Notes under the pieces: generated by a model
Seen by the model: only the letters and a program-made list of their open reading frames with translations
What the model was told of the DNA's origin: nothing
Databases searched by the model: none
Shown: positions 17,579 through 27,358 of the stretch, one piece after another
Layout: each line of letters opens with the position of its first letter
Numbering within the stretch: position 1 is the stretch's first letter
Translations under genes and position numbers: made by a program
Source: Arthrobacter sp042667405
GTDB lineage: Bacteria; Actinomycetota; Actinomycetes; Actinomycetales; Micrococcaceae
Assembly (NCBI RefSeq): GCF_042667405.1
Contig: NZ_JBHVAL010000004.1
Span: forward strand, 62,001 to 126,000
Length of the DNA: 64,000 bases
Reading direction: 5' to 3'

Positions 17579-19885
17579 ATGAACAGGCATGCTCCCGAAC
17601 AGGACATCAATGAAGATGACCTGCAGATCCACCCGCCCAAACGAGCCGCAGCAGGGGTCAAAGCCGTAACGGTGGCCCTCAAACGCGGATACTCCCAGGC
17701 CGGTGTGGCCCGCACGGTCCGATCCATGCTGAGGGTCAACCAACGCGACGGCTTCGACTGCCCCGGCTGCGCGTGGCCGGAGTCGATCACTGGACGGCGA
17801 AGCCCGGCGGAGTTCTGCGAGAACGGTGCCAAGGCAATAGCAGAAGAGAGCACTACTCGGACGGTGGGCGCGGATTTCTGGGCCCGGCACTCCATCGCAG
17901 AGCTTGAGGGCAAGACTGAATACTGGCTGGGCAGCCAGGGCCGTATCTCGGAGCCTGTGGTGATCCGGCCGGGCGAGACGCACTATTCACCGATCAGCTG
18001 GACGGACGCTTTCGCTCTGATAGGGGAGCACATCAACGCGACCACCCCGGATAAGTGCGTTTTCTACACCTCCGGCAGGACAGCCAATGAGACCGCCTTC
18101 ATGTACCAGTTGTTCGCGCGCAGCTTGGGCACCAACAACCTGCCGGACTGCTCCAACATGTGCCATGAATCCTCGGGCAGTGCGCTGAACCCCACCATCG
18201 GAATTGGCAAGGGCACCGTGTCCCTGGAGGACATCCACCACTCCCAGCTGGTGCTGGTGGTGGGCCAGAACCCGGGAACCAACCACCCGCGCATGCTGTC
18301 CGCCCTGCGCGATTGCAAGAACAACGGCGGCAAAGTGGTTGCCGTAAATCCGCTGCCCGAGGCCGGACTGCTGAACTTCAAGGACCCCCAGTCCCTCAAT
18401 GGCGTGATCGGGGGCGGGACCACCATTGCCGATGAGTTCCTGCAGATCAAGGTCGGGGGTGACCTGGCGCTGTTCCAGGCACTTGGCCACCTGCTCCTGG
18501 AGGAGGAGAAACTCAACCCCGGTACCGTCGTCGACCATTCCTTTATCGAAAACCAGACCGAAGGTTTTGCCGCGTACCGGCAAGCACGTTCGGTGCTGGA
18601 CTGGGGGCAAACGGAGAAGGCCACGGGCCTGTCGCGTGCAGAGATCACCAAGGTGGCCTCAATGATGGCGGCCTCGAAAGCCACCATCATCTGCTGGGCG
18701 CTCGGATTGACCCAGCAGCCGCACTCGGTGGACACGCTCCGGGAGATCATCAACCTGCTGTTGCTGCAGGGCAACTTCGGCAAGCGCGGCGCCGGCGCCT
18801 GTCCGGTCCGCGGACACTCGAATGTGCAGGGCGACCGGACCATGGGGATCTGGGAGAAGCCGAAGGAATCCTTCCTTGCCGCACTGGACAAGGAATTCGG
18901 CTTCACGATGCCGCGCGACCACGGCTACGACTCAGTGGAAACCCAGCACGCCCTGGAAAAAGGCGAGGTGGATGTGTTCGTGTCCATGGGCGGAAACTTC
19001 GCAGCCGCAGGCTCGGACACGGCCGCGTTGGAGGAGGGCCTGAAGAAGGCGGGCCTGACCGTTCACATCTCCACCAAACCCAACCGTGCCCACATTGTCC
19101 ATGGCAAAACCTCGCTGATCCTGCCAACCCTTGGCCGCACGGACATGGACGACAAACACCCCGAGGGCAAGCAGTTCCTCTCGGTGGAGGACTCAATGTC
19201 CGTCATCCACAAGACACAGGGCAGGCTGGAACCGGTGTCCGAGCACCTGCTCAGTGAACCGGTGATCGTTGCCCGCATGGCGCAGGCGACGCTGGGCGAC
19301 GACCACGGCGTGGACTGGCGGGCCATGGCCGAAGACTATGACGTGATCCGGGATCATATCTCGCGCGTCATTCCCGGTTTTGAGGACTTCAATGCCCGGA
19401 TCCGTACCAAGAACGGATTCGTACTGCCCAACCCGCCCCGGGATACCCGCACTTTCGCAACGGATATTGGCAAGGGCCGCTTCTCCGTGCGGCCCCTTGA
19501 GTATCTTGAAGCTCCCGAAGGTCATTTGATCTTGCAGACGATGCGCAGCCATGACCAGTACAACACCACGTTCTACGGCTTGGATGACCGGTACCGAGGG
19601 GTCTCGGACGGTCGCCGCGTGATCCTCGTCCATCCCGAGGACCTGTTGGAACTCGGATTCCAGGACCGTGAACTGGTGGATGTTGTCTCCACGTTCTCCG
19701 GATCGGAGCGGCGCGCCGACAAGTTCCGGCTGATCGGGTATCCGACAGCCAAGGGATGCGCCGCGGCGTACTTCCCCGAAGCCAATGCGTTGGTTCACCG
19801 TGAGCTCGTGGCCCGGGAATCCAACACCCCCGGATATAAGGCAATGACTGTCCGATTTGTGAGGCACGAGGAGGTCGGTTCCTGA
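17579..19885 (+). CDS. FdhF/YdeP-family molybdopterin oxidoreductase
   Basis: The 768-residue protein has the molybdopterin oxidoreductase fold with a C-terminal dinucleotide-binding domain (LEAPEGHLILQTMRSHDQYN onward). The N-terminus carries FDCPGCAWPE with C61 and C64, typical of the YdeP branch, but lacks a full four-cysteine 4Fe-4S motif of classical formate dehydrogenase. The true substrate is therefore unknown; formate is only suggested by the adjacent fdhD. I chose the ATG giving MNRHAPEQDINEDD. The stop is separated from fdhD by one base. Confidence 0.9.
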   Translation: MNRHAPEQDINEDDLQIHPPKRAAAGVKAVTVALKRGYSQAGVARTVRSMLRVNQRDGFDCPGCAWPESITGRRSPAEFCENGAKAIAEESTTRTVGADFWARHSIAELEGKTEYWLGSQGRISEPVVIRPGETHYSPISWTDAFALIGEHINATTPDKCVFYTSGRTANETAFMYQLFARSLGTNNLPDCSNMCHESSGSALNPTIGIGKGTVSLEDIHHSQLVLVVGQNPGTNHPRMLSALRDCKNNGGKVVAVNPLPEAGLLNFKDPQSLNGVIGGGTTIADEFLQIKVGGDLALFQALGHLLLEEEKLNPGTVVDHSFIENQTEGFAAYRQARSVLDWGQTEKATGLSRAEITKVASMMAASKATIICWALGLTQQPHSVDTLREIINLLLLQGNFGKRGAGACPVRGHSNVQGDRTMGIWEKPKESFLAALDKEFGFTMPRDHGYDSVETQHALEKGEVDVFVSMGGNFAAAGSDTAALEEGLKKAGLTVHISTKPNRAHIVHGKTSLILPTLGRTDMDDKHPEGKQFLSVEDSMSVIHKTQGRLEPVSEHLLSEPVIVARMAQATLGDDHGVDWRAMAEDYDVIRDHISRVIPGFEDFNARIRTKNGFVLPNPPRDTRTFATDIGKGRFSVRPLEYLEAPEGHLILQTMRSHDQYNTTFYGLDDRYRGVSDGRRVILVHPEDLLELGFQDRELVDVVSTFSGSERRADKFRLIGYPTAKGCAAAYFPEANALVHRELVARESNTPGYKAMTVRFVRHEEVGS

Positions 19886-19886
19886 C

Positions 19887-20750
19887 ATGGGACGTGTGAC
19901 GCAGCGCCGCAAGGTGCACAAATTTGTCCTGGATGGCTCACCCCAGGCACTGGAGCATCCAGTCCGCTTTAGGGAAGACGTACTGGCGGTGGAGGAGCCC
20001 TTGGAAATCCGGCTGGGCGAGATGTCGTTCTCGGTGACCATGAGGACTCCGGGGGACGACTTTGACTTGGTGGCGGGCTTCCTGGTCTCAGAAGGCATCA
20101 TTTGGGAGCCTTCCCAGCTGATTTCGGAGCGTTTTTGCTCGGGGGAGGACGAGAATGGGGTGCAGACTTTCAACGTCGTGGACGCCCAGCTACCCCCCGA
20201 TGTAGTGCGCCCTGACACGGGCAGGAACGTCTACACGTCCAGTTCGTGCGGCATCTGCGGTACGGATTCCATCGAGGCCGTCCGTAAGTCTTCGCACCAC
20301 AGCCCCGGCGAGGACGACGTCACCATTCCGGTGGCCGCCCTGGCGGCACTGCCGGACCGTCTCCGCGAAGCGCAGGCCGTTTTCGACAAGACTGGCGGCG
20401 TCCACGCTGCCGGACTTTTCAGGATTCACGACGACGGCAGCACCGAGCTGCTGTGCCTCCGGGAAGACGTCGGCCGGCATAACGCGGTGGACAAGGTGGT
20501 GGGCTGGGCCTTGCGGTCAGGCAAGCTGCCGTTGAGTGGCACGGTACTCCAGGTTTCAGGACGGGCATCGTTCGAGCTGGTCCAGAAGGCCGCCATGGCC
20601 GGAATTCCGGTGCTGGCGGCCGTCAGCGCGCCGTCCAGCCTGGCGGCAGAGCTGGCTGCAGAATCCGGCATCACGCTGGTTGGCTTCAGCCGCGGTGCAA
20701 GCCTCAATGTGTATGCCGGCCGGGAAAGGATCGCGGAGCAGGGCCGATAG
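19887..20750 (+). CDS. fdhD: FdhD sulfurtransferase/formate dehydrogenase accessory protein
   Basis: The 287-residue protein transfers sulfur to the Mo centre of formate-dehydrogenase-type enzymes. The diagnostic CGICG motif (C121 and C124) and the DVGRHNAVDK segment are present. It is placed directly after its likely client, so it probably matures that oxidoreductase. It shares the plus-strand run beginning at the mobA-like gene. Confidence 0.95.
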   Translation: MGRVTQRRKVHKFVLDGSPQALEHPVRFREDVLAVEEPLEIRLGEMSFSVTMRTPGDDFDLVAGFLVSEGIIWEPSQLISERFCSGEDENGVQTFNVVDAQLPPDVVRPDTGRNVYTSSSCGICGTDSIEAVRKSSHHSPGEDDVTIPVAALAALPDRLREAQAVFDKTGGVHAAGLFRIHDDGSTELLCLREDVGRHNAVDKVVGWALRSGKLPLSGTVLQVSGRASFELVQKAAMAGIPVLAAVSAPSSLAAELAAESGITLVGFSRGASLNVYAGRERIAEQGR

Positions 20751-20782
20751 GGTTGGTGGTTGAAGCGATATCGCCCGGTCAC

Positions 20783-20811
20783 TTGGCTATTGGCCGTCAA
20801 CGCCGTAGATT
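20783..20811 (+). promoter_or_regulatory. Putative promoter of the alpha-mannosidase gene
   Basis: TTGGCT (20783-20788) and TAGATT (20806-20811) are separated by 17 bases. The 170-base gap also has a 12-bp perfect palindrome CCGGCATGCCGG (20859-20870) of unknown meaning. Confidence 0.4.
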
Positions 20812-20920
20812 TTATCCATCGAATGGAAACGCGGTGACAACCACAGCGCCGTCCTCGCCCGGCATGCCGGAGCCCGGTCATCAAGCCTTGCCACCCAGTC
20901 AACGCCCAAAGGGGATTTAA

Positions 20921-23900
20921 TTGCACGACGACCGCCGGATCACTGAACAGCGTCTCGATCGATTCGTTCGCGACCGCATTCTTCCGGCCATTTACGGCAG
21001 GGCAATACCGCTGCAACTGAGCAGTTGGGATGCTCCTGGCGAGCCCGTCCCAGCCGCAGAGGCGATGCGTCAGTTGTTCACCCCGCAGGAGCCGGGTGCG
21101 CTATGGGGCAAGGCCTGGAGCACCAAGTGGTTGCGCCTGCAGGGTGAGGTTCCGCAGGACTGGGGCATGTCCGATTCCACGGACGTGGAGATCATCGTGG
21201 ACCTCGGCTTCAACAGCGACGTGCCGGGCTTCCAGTGCGAGGGAACCGCCTGGCGTGCCGATGGCAGCATCATCAAGGCTATTTCTCCCCGGAACTACCA
21301 CGTTCCCCTCAAACTTCTGGGGGGTGGACTCTCAGTCGATTTCTACGTGGAAGCCGCGGCGAACCCGGACGTTGCCCAGGGTTGGTCCTTTGCCCCCACG
21401 GCGTTGGGGGACAAGGCTACCTCCGGCGACGAGCCACGCTACCGCCTGGGCCGGATCGCCATCGCCGAGCTGAACGAGACCGTCTGGGAGCTCAACCAGG
21501 ACATCTGGACCCTCAGTGGCTTGATGCATGAACTGCCGATGGAAATGCCCCGGCGTCATGAGATTCTCCGTGCACTCGAACGCATGATGGACATCATGGA
21601 CCCGGACGACGTCGCGGGTACTGCCGCTGCCGGACGCGAAGCGCTGAGGGAGGTCCTGGGCCGCCCCGCCTACGCCTCGGCCCACAAACTTCTGGCCACA
21701 GGCCATGCCCACATCGATTCCGCCTGGCTTTGGCCGGTCCGTGAAACCATCCGTAAGTGCGCCAGGACCTTCTCCAACGTCGTGGCCCTCATGGATGAGG
21801 ACCCGGACTTCGTCTTCTCCTGTTCATCCGCGCAGCAAATGGCGTGGATGAAGGAATTTTTCCCGGAGCTTTTTGTCCGTATCCGGGAAAAGGTCAAGGC
21901 CGGCCAGTTCATTCCCGTGGGCGGCATGTGGGTGGAATCGGATACCAACATGCCCGGCGGCGAAGCCATGGCCCGCCAGTTCGTCGAAGGCAAAAGCTTC
22001 TTCCTCAAGGAGTTCGACATCGAATGCCAGGAGGCCTGGCTGCCGGATTCCTTCGGCTATTCCGGGGCCATCCCGCAGATCGTCAAGGAGGCCGGTTCCC
22101 GGTGGTTCCTGACCCAGAAGATTTCGTGGAACAAGGTCAACCGCATGCCGCACCACACGTTCTCGTGGGAGGGCATAGACGGCACCCGGTTGTTCACCCA
22201 CTTCCCGCCGGTGGATACGTACAACGCTGAGCTTCACGGCCGCGAGCTGGCGCACGCAGAGCGGAACTACCGCGATCACGGCCGGGGCACCATGTCCCTG
22301 GTGCCGTTCGGATACGGCGACGGCGGTGGCGGACCCACGCGCGAAATGGTGGCGGCCGCGCACCGCACCGCAGACCTGGAGGGCTCGCCCAAGGTACGGA
22401 TGGGTACCGCCAAGGACTTCTTCACCAAGGCCGAGGCCGAGTACACCAACCTGCCTGTCTGGGTGGGGGAGATGTACTTGGAAATGCATCGGGGCACGTA
22501 CACGAGCCAAGCCAAGACCAAGAAGGGCAACCGGCGCAGCGAGCACCTGTTGCGCGAGGCAGAGTTGTGGTGCTCCACCGCGGCGGTCCGTCTGGGCAGC
22601 GACTACACATATCCCCGGGATGAGCTGAAGCGGCTGTGGCGGCTGGTGCTCCTGCAACAGTTCCACGACATCCTTCCGGGCAGCTCCATCGCCTGGGTCC
22701 ACCAGGATGCCGAGCGGAATTACGAGGCTATCTCCCGCGACCTCGAGCACATCATTGCGCAGGCGGCCCAAGCGCTGGTTGGGGAAGGACAATCCGAATT
22801 CCTCCTGAACGCCGCTCCGCACCAGCGAGGCGGGGTTCCTGCCCTGAGCGTCGCCGAGACCACCCAACCCGGTGCGGGCGTCCAAGTGGAGCAGTCAGAA
22901 GGCGGTTTCGTGCTGGACAACGGGCTGATCCGGGTAGTTGTGGATACGAACGGCCTGCTGACCTCGGTGATGGACCATGCCAGTGGCAGGGAGGCCATCG
23001 CGCCCGGGCAGGCGGGTAATCTTCTTGAGCTGTTCCGGGACACCCCCAACGAGTGGGACGCCTGGGACATCGAAGAGTTCTACCGCCACAACGTCACCCC
23101 GTTGACCGACGCGGAAGCCATCGATTTCGAACGGACCGCAACCGGCGCCGTCGTGCTGGTCAAACGCGTGGTGGGCGCGTCCACCATCACGCAACGCCTG
23201 ACGCTCGACGCCGGCGCAACCTCCCTGGGGATCGCCACCACTGTGGACTGGCAGGAACGCGAGAAGATGCTGAAGATCGCTTTTCCCCTGGATGTCCGCG
23301 CGGACCGCTCCGCGTCGGAGACGCAGTTCGGGCACGTGTTCCGGCCCACCCACACCAACACGTCCTGGGAAGCGGCGAAGTTCGAGATCTGTGCCCACCG
23401 GTGGATCCATGTTGCTGAGCCCGGCTACGGCGTGGCCATCAGCAACGCCTCCAGCTATGGACACGACGTCACCCGGTCGGTGCGCGAAGACGGCGGAACC
23501 ACGACGACGGTCCGCACCTCGCTGCTGCGCTCGGCCCGGTTCCCGGATCCCGAAGCTGACCGGGGCGAGCACACCCTGGAGCTGTCCATCAGGCCCGGGG
23601 CTGCCATAGCTGATGCTGTGGAGGAGGGGTACCGTACCAACCTGAAACCCCGGTTCGTCACTGGAGGGCATGCCGTTGATCCGCTGGTTTCGGTATCCAA
23701 CCCGGCGATCGTGGTGGAAGCCGTGAAGCTCGCCGAAGACGGCTCCGGCGACGTTGTGGTGAGGCTCTATGAATCCCTGGGTGAGCGCTCAGCTGCCCTG
23801 GTGAAGCCCGGCTTTGACGCCACGGGTGTCACTGCCACGGACCTCTTGGAGCGCCCGACAGAGGCCGCAGGAGTCGCTGTGGAGGAGGGCTCGACGGTCA

Positions 23901-23950
23901 GTTTGATGCTGCGTCCGTTCCAGTTGGTCACGTTGCGCTTTTCGCGGTAA
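20921..23950 (+). CDS. Alpha-mannosidase, glycoside hydrolase family 38
   Basis: The 1009-residue cytoplasmic-type enzyme has no signal peptide. GH38 features are GHAHIDSAWLWPVRET, the SCSSAQQMAWMKEFFPELF block, and the nucleophile D376 in EAWLPDSFGYSG, followed by a beta-rich C-terminal half. It releases terminal alpha-mannose from oligosaccharides. The TTG start follows AAAGGGG at about 6 bases. It stands alone, convergent with the next gene 10 bases away, with no sugar transporter or regulator adjacent. Confidence 0.95.
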   Translation: MHDDRRITEQRLDRFVRDRILPAIYGRAIPLQLSSWDAPGEPVPAAEAMRQLFTPQEPGALWGKAWSTKWLRLQGEVPQDWGMSDSTDVEIIVDLGFNSDVPGFQCEGTAWRADGSIIKAISPRNYHVPLKLLGGGLSVDFYVEAAANPDVAQGWSFAPTALGDKATSGDEPRYRLGRIAIAELNETVWELNQDIWTLSGLMHELPMEMPRRHEILRALERMMDIMDPDDVAGTAAAGREALREVLGRPAYASAHKLLATGHAHIDSAWLWPVRETIRKCARTFSNVVALMDEDPDFVFSCSSAQQMAWMKEFFPELFVRIREKVKAGQFIPVGGMWVESDTNMPGGEAMARQFVEGKSFFLKEFDIECQEAWLPDSFGYSGAIPQIVKEAGSRWFLTQKISWNKVNRMPHHTFSWEGIDGTRLFTHFPPVDTYNAELHGRELAHAERNYRDHGRGTMSLVPFGYGDGGGGPTREMVAAAHRTADLEGSPKVRMGTAKDFFTKAEAEYTNLPVWVGEMYLEMHRGTYTSQAKTKKGNRRSEHLLREAELWCSTAAVRLGSDYTYPRDELKRLWRLVLLQQFHDILPGSSIAWVHQDAERNYEAISRDLEHIIAQAAQALVGEGQSEFLLNAAPHQRGGVPALSVAETTQPGAGVQVEQSEGGFVLDNGLIRVVVDTNGLLTSVMDHASGREAIAPGQAGNLLELFRDTPNEWDAWDIEEFYRHNVTPLTDAEAIDFERTATGAVVLVKRVVGASTITQRLTLDAGATSLGIATTVDWQEREKMLKIAFPLDVRADRSASETQFGHVFRPTHTNTSWEAAKFEICAHRWIHVAEPGYGVAISNASSYGHDVTRSVREDGGTTTTVRTSLLRSARFPDPEADRGEHTLELSIRPGAAIADAVEEGYRTNLKPRFVTGGHAVDPLVSVSNPAIVVEAVKLAEDGSGDVVVRLYESLGERSAALVKPGFDATGVTATDLLERPTEAAGVAVEEGSTVSLMLRPFQLVTLRFSR

Positions 23951-23960
23951 GGCTCGGAGG

Positions 23961-24995
23961 CTACTCCACCAGCTGAACGTCGATGCTGTCTTTGAGGATC
24001 TGGACCCGGGCGGGAAGGACCGAGTCGAAGTGTTTGATGTCGGCGGCGACTTCCTTCGAGAAAACGTTCTCAATCAGGGAGGGCATTTCCTTCACGCCTG
24101 AAAGATAGCGTTTTGCCGCGAAGTCGAACTCGGACCTGTTGGCGCGGATCTGGGCGTTGACAGCTTTGGCTTCGTCGGCGATCTTCAGCACCTCATCGCT
24201 GGACGCGTTCCGGACCTCTGCATCGGCTGCCTTCTTGACCAGGTCATCCTTGGCACGGACGAACTCTGCGTATTTCTCTTCACCTTCCGCCGTGACCTCG
24301 GCGCGTGCCTCGAGATCAGCCACGTGCTTGTCGAAGGTGCGGGCGAACTCGACGTATGCGTTGTTCTTTGACTGCTTGAGCTCGCTGGCAGCCTTGCGGC
24401 AGGGAGCCGCAGCCTGGGCCAGGAGGGTCTGGCGTTCCCGCAGTGTGGCCGCTTTGGAGCCCACAAACAAGCCGTTGCATCCGGCGGCGTCGTCCTCGCG
24501 GAACAGGCCCTCAAACTGCGGGTAAGACTCCACCAGACCCTCCATGTAGTCGAAGTAGCGCTCATGGGAGTCCACCAACTGCCGGACCGCCACCCCGACC
24601 TGTCCGTCTCCGGAGCCGTTGCTGGACTTCACGTCCTGGAGGGCGGAGCGGGCAGAGGTGGTGGCCTGCTGGAATTCCTCTTTCTCCTTTTGGCTGTCCT
24701 GCACGGCCTGGTCCCGGGAGGCGGGAGTATTCCGGGCCTTCTTGTAGGCCGCCAAGTATGCATTCAGGGCGGGCTGGACTTTGGCCCGGGCATCGCCCAA
24801 GGCGTTCAAGCGGTCCTCCTTCAGCGAAGTCAGACTTTCCTTCTTCTGCTGGCCGGCGACCTGGCTAACGGCCACCAAGGCTGCGGCAGCGATCACGAAC
24901 ACGGCAACGATGATGCTGATCGCCAGAAGAGCCCGCCGGCGGGTGCGGACGGGGGCGGGGCTGGACTCCGTGGACTCCGGGTTTTCAAACGTCAT
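23961..24995 (-). CDS. Membrane-anchored coiled-coil protein with cysteine pair (paralogue A)
   Basis: The 344-residue protein has one transmembrane segment (about 22-46) after a short acidic N-terminus, then an extracytoplasmic helical, Lys/Glu/Ala-rich region. Two cysteines, C173 and C199, are 26 apart. I recognise no family. Its start lies 2 bases after the stop of the next upstream gene, with which it shares layout and cysteine spacing. It is the last gene of the cystine-type ABC operon. Confidence 0.75.
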   Translation of the reverse strand: MTFENPESTESSPAPVRTRRRALLAISIIVAVFVIAAAALVAVSQVAGQQKKESLTSLKEDRLNALGDARAKVQPALNAYLAAYKKARNTPASRDQAVQDSQKEKEEFQQATTSARSALQDVKSSNGSGDGQVGVAVRQLVDSHERYFDYMEGLVESYPQFEGLFREDDAAGCNGLFVGSKAATLRERQTLLAQAAAPCRKAASELKQSKNNAYVEFARTFDKHVADLEARAEVTAEGEEKYAEFVRAKDDLVKKAADAEVRNASSDEVLKIADEAKAVNAQIRANRSEFDFAAKRYLSGVKEMPSLIENVFSKEVAADIKHFDSVLPARVQILKDSIDVQLVE

Positions 24996-24997
24996 GG

Positions 24998-25894
24998 TTA
25001 CTTCCCCTCCCGAGCGGCGGCATCAAAACTTTCCAGCCGTGTTTTCAGGACGCGTTCAAGCTCGGCATTGGATGAGTTGGCGTCCTCAACCAATTTGGTC
25101 GATTTCGCTTTGACGGCGTCCTCGTAGGTTGTCCGAACTTTGTTCAGGGCGTCGTTGATATCGAGAAGGGCAACTCCCGCCGTGGTGCTCTTGGCCAAAC
25201 GGGCCAGGGGCTCTGTCTGGTTCAGGACCTCCTGCTGCTTGTCGCGTTGTCCTTTGACCACGCCTTCGATCCCGGTGAGAAGCGCCACCGTCTCCTCATC
25301 TGCCTTGTCTTTGGCGCTGGCCAGTGCTTCCAAGCATGCATCAGCTGTCTTGACGTAGTCCGCCGAGTAGTTCGCACCGGACACGTTAAGGTCCCTATGG
25401 AGCGGTGCGCAGGGGCCCCCTACCGAGCCGGTGATGTTGGCCGTGTTAATGAGCTGCTGGTCGCTGTAGGCGATGACGGCGCCGTAGTTTTCCTTGAACT
25501 TTTGGAAGGCAGCAGTGACGCCGTCCTCCTGCACCACCGGAGAGTTGGCCATGGCGTCCAGCCTTCCGGTATTGGCTTCCGATTCGCGCTTGATCAGGTC
25601 GCTTTCCTGATTCAGCACCAGGTCTTTTTCCTGGTCGTCGTCCACCTCTGCCACCACGTTGGTGTAGCGGGCTGTGAACTCCTGGAGCAGTGGATCGTAC
25701 AGGTTCATGGAGTTGTCCACGATGCCGCGTTGTTTGTCCAGGCGCTCAACATCGGCCCGCTGGACCCCGCTGGGACGGAACAGCGCGAACCACGTGCCGA
25801 AGCCCCCTGCCACCAACGCGAGAGCCACGATCATCACGATGAGCGTGGTGCGCCGCGAACTGCCGTTCGCCGGTTTAATGCTTGTCTCGTCCAA
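24998..25894 (-). CDS. Membrane-anchored coiled-coil protein with cysteine pair (paralogue B)
   Basis: About 298 residues. The order is a single transmembrane segment (about 18-38), an extracytoplasmic helical region and two cysteines (C162 and C187, 25 apart), matching the following gene. I chose the TTG reading MDETSIKPANGSSRRTT, which has GGGGGG about 7 bases upstream; an alternative TTG at 25918 adds eight residues. It follows the ABC ATPase by about 30 bases (5 with the longer start), so it is probably in the same operon. The function is unknown. Confidence 0.72.
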   Translation of the reverse strand: MDETSIKPANGSSRRTTLIVMIVALALVAGGFGTWFALFRPSGVQRADVERLDKQRGIVDNSMNLYDPLLQEFTARYTNVVAEVDDDQEKDLVLNQESDLIKRESEANTGRLDAMANSPVVQEDGVTAAFQKFKENYGAVIAYSDQQLINTANITGSVGGPCAPLHRDLNVSGANYSADYVKTADACLEALASAKDKADEETVALLTGIEGVVKGQRDKQQEVLNQTEPLARLAKSTTAGVALLDINDALNKVRTTYEDAVKAKSTKLVEDANSSNAELERVLKTRLESFDAAAREGK

Positions 25895-25923
25895 AATCAG
25901 ACCCCCCAATGTTTCCAACCAGC

Positions 25924-26712
25924 TTAGACGTCGTGCTGAAGCCGTTTCACGAAAAGCTTGGTCCGTTCCTGACGGGGTGCCCGCAGCACCTCGGCGGCAG
26001 GGCCGCGTTCGACCACAACGCCGCCATCCATGAAGATGACCTCATCGGCCACGTGCCGGGCGAACGCCAGCTCGTGGGTCACGATCACCATGGTCCAGCC
26101 TTCTTCCGCCAGCTCCTTGATGACGCCGAGGACATCGCCCACGAGTTCAGGATCCAGGGCTGAGGTGGGCTCGTCGAACAACAGCAACTGGGGCTTCAGG
26201 GCCAGCGCCCGGACAATGCCCACACGTTGCTGCTGTCCGCCGGAGAGCTCAAAGGGATAAGCGTCGCGTTTGTCCGCCAGGCCCACCCGCTCCAGCAGGC
26301 GCCCGGCCTCAGCGATTGCTTCGGCCTTTGGGCGCTTCTGTACCTGCACGGGCCCTTCGATGATGTTCTTAAGCACCGTCATATGCGGGAACAGGTTGTA
26401 GTGCTGAAAGACCATGGCACTGCGATCGCGCAGTGCGGCGATGTCCTTCTTGCCCACCTTGGCACCGAAATCGATGGCAAGCCCGCTTGAGGCATCGCCG
26501 CTCCCGAAGGTGACCGTACCGGCGTCGGGAATTTCCAGGCCATTGAGCGAACGCAGCACCGTGGTTTTGCCGGAGCCGGATGGTCCGATCAAGGCCACAA
26601 CCTGTCCGCGGCGTATATCGATATCGATATCCCGCAACACGGTGTTGCTGCCAAAGGCCTTGGCGAGGTTCCGTGCCTCCAGGACCATGCTGGAGGGATC
26701 AGTGGGCGACAT
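25924..26712 (-). CDS. Polar amino acid ABC transporter ATPase (cystine type)
   Basis: The 262-residue ATPase has Walker A GPSGSGKT (43-50), Q-loop FQHYNLFPHMT, signature LSGGQQQR and Walker B LLLFDEPTSALD. It powers the importer encoded upstream. Its start overlaps the permease gene by 14 bases, indicating coupled expression. The cystine assignment is taken from the binding protein. Confidence 0.9.
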   Translation of the reverse strand: MSPTDPSSMVLEARNLAKAFGSNTVLRDIDIDIRRGQVVALIGPSGSGKTTVLRSLNGLEIPDAGTVTFGSGDASSGLAIDFGAKVGKKDIAALRDRSAMVFQHYNLFPHMTVLKNIIEGPVQVQKRPKAEAIAEAGRLLERVGLADKRDAYPFELSGGQQQRVGIVRALALKPQLLLFDEPTSALDPELVGDVLGVIKELAEEGWTMVIVTHELAFARHVADEVIFMDGGVVVERGPAAEVLRAPRQERTKLFVKRLQHDV

Positions 26713-27358
26713 AGCGGTCCAATCTTCTCTCCACCGCGGATTGCGCTGTGGAGAGAACCAGGCAGATGACCCAGTAGACCAGGGCTGCCTGCAGGTACAG
26801 GGCCATGAACTCCTGGCTGAAAGCGGCGATCTGCTGGGCGTTCCGGAACAGTTCGGTGACCAGGATCAGTGATGCAAGGGACGTGTCCTTCACCAAAGAG
26901 ATAAAGGTGTTGGACAACGGTGGAACGGAGACGCGGGCTGCCTGCGGAAGGATGATCCGCACCAGGGTCTGTCGGTTGGACATGCCGATGGTGTGCCCGG
27001 CTTCCCACTGGCCCTTGGGCACGGACAGGATGGCTGCGCGGATGATCTCGGCAGCGTAACCGCCCACGTTCAGGGAGAACGCGATGACCGCACTGGGCCA
27101 AGGATCAAGCTTTACCCCCACGCTGGGCAGACCGTAGAAGATCACGAAGAGCTGAACCAGCAGGGGAGTACCGCGGATCACCGAAACGTAGAAGCGGCCG
27201 ATTCCCGAGAGCACGACGTTGGGACTCAACCGCAGCAACGCCACGAGCAATGCAAGCACCAGCCCGAAGGCGAAGGACATCAGAGTGAGCGGAATGGTTC
27301 CGGTCACGGCCCCGGTGATGAGTGGCCCGAAGGAACTCCAGACGAGGTCCCAGTTCAT
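26699..27358 (-). CDS. Polar amino acid ABC transporter permease (cystine type)
   Basis: The 219-residue permease has five or so transmembrane helices and the EAA loop (GYAAEIIRAAILSVPKGQWEAG, then QAARVSVPPLSN) of the HisMQ family. It starts directly at the base after the binding-protein stop. A single permease gene suggests a homodimer. Confidence 0.9.
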   Translation of the reverse strand: MNWDLVWSSFGPLITGAVTGTIPLTLMSFAFGLVLALLVALLRLSPNVVLSGIGRFYVSVIRGTPLLVQLFVIFYGLPSVGVKLDPWPSAVIAFSLNVGGYAAEIIRAAILSVPKGQWEAGHTIGMSNRQTLVRIILPQAARVSVPPLSNTFISLVKDTSLASLILVTELFRNAQQIAAFSQEFMALYLQAALVYWVICLVLSTAQSAVERRLDRYVAH

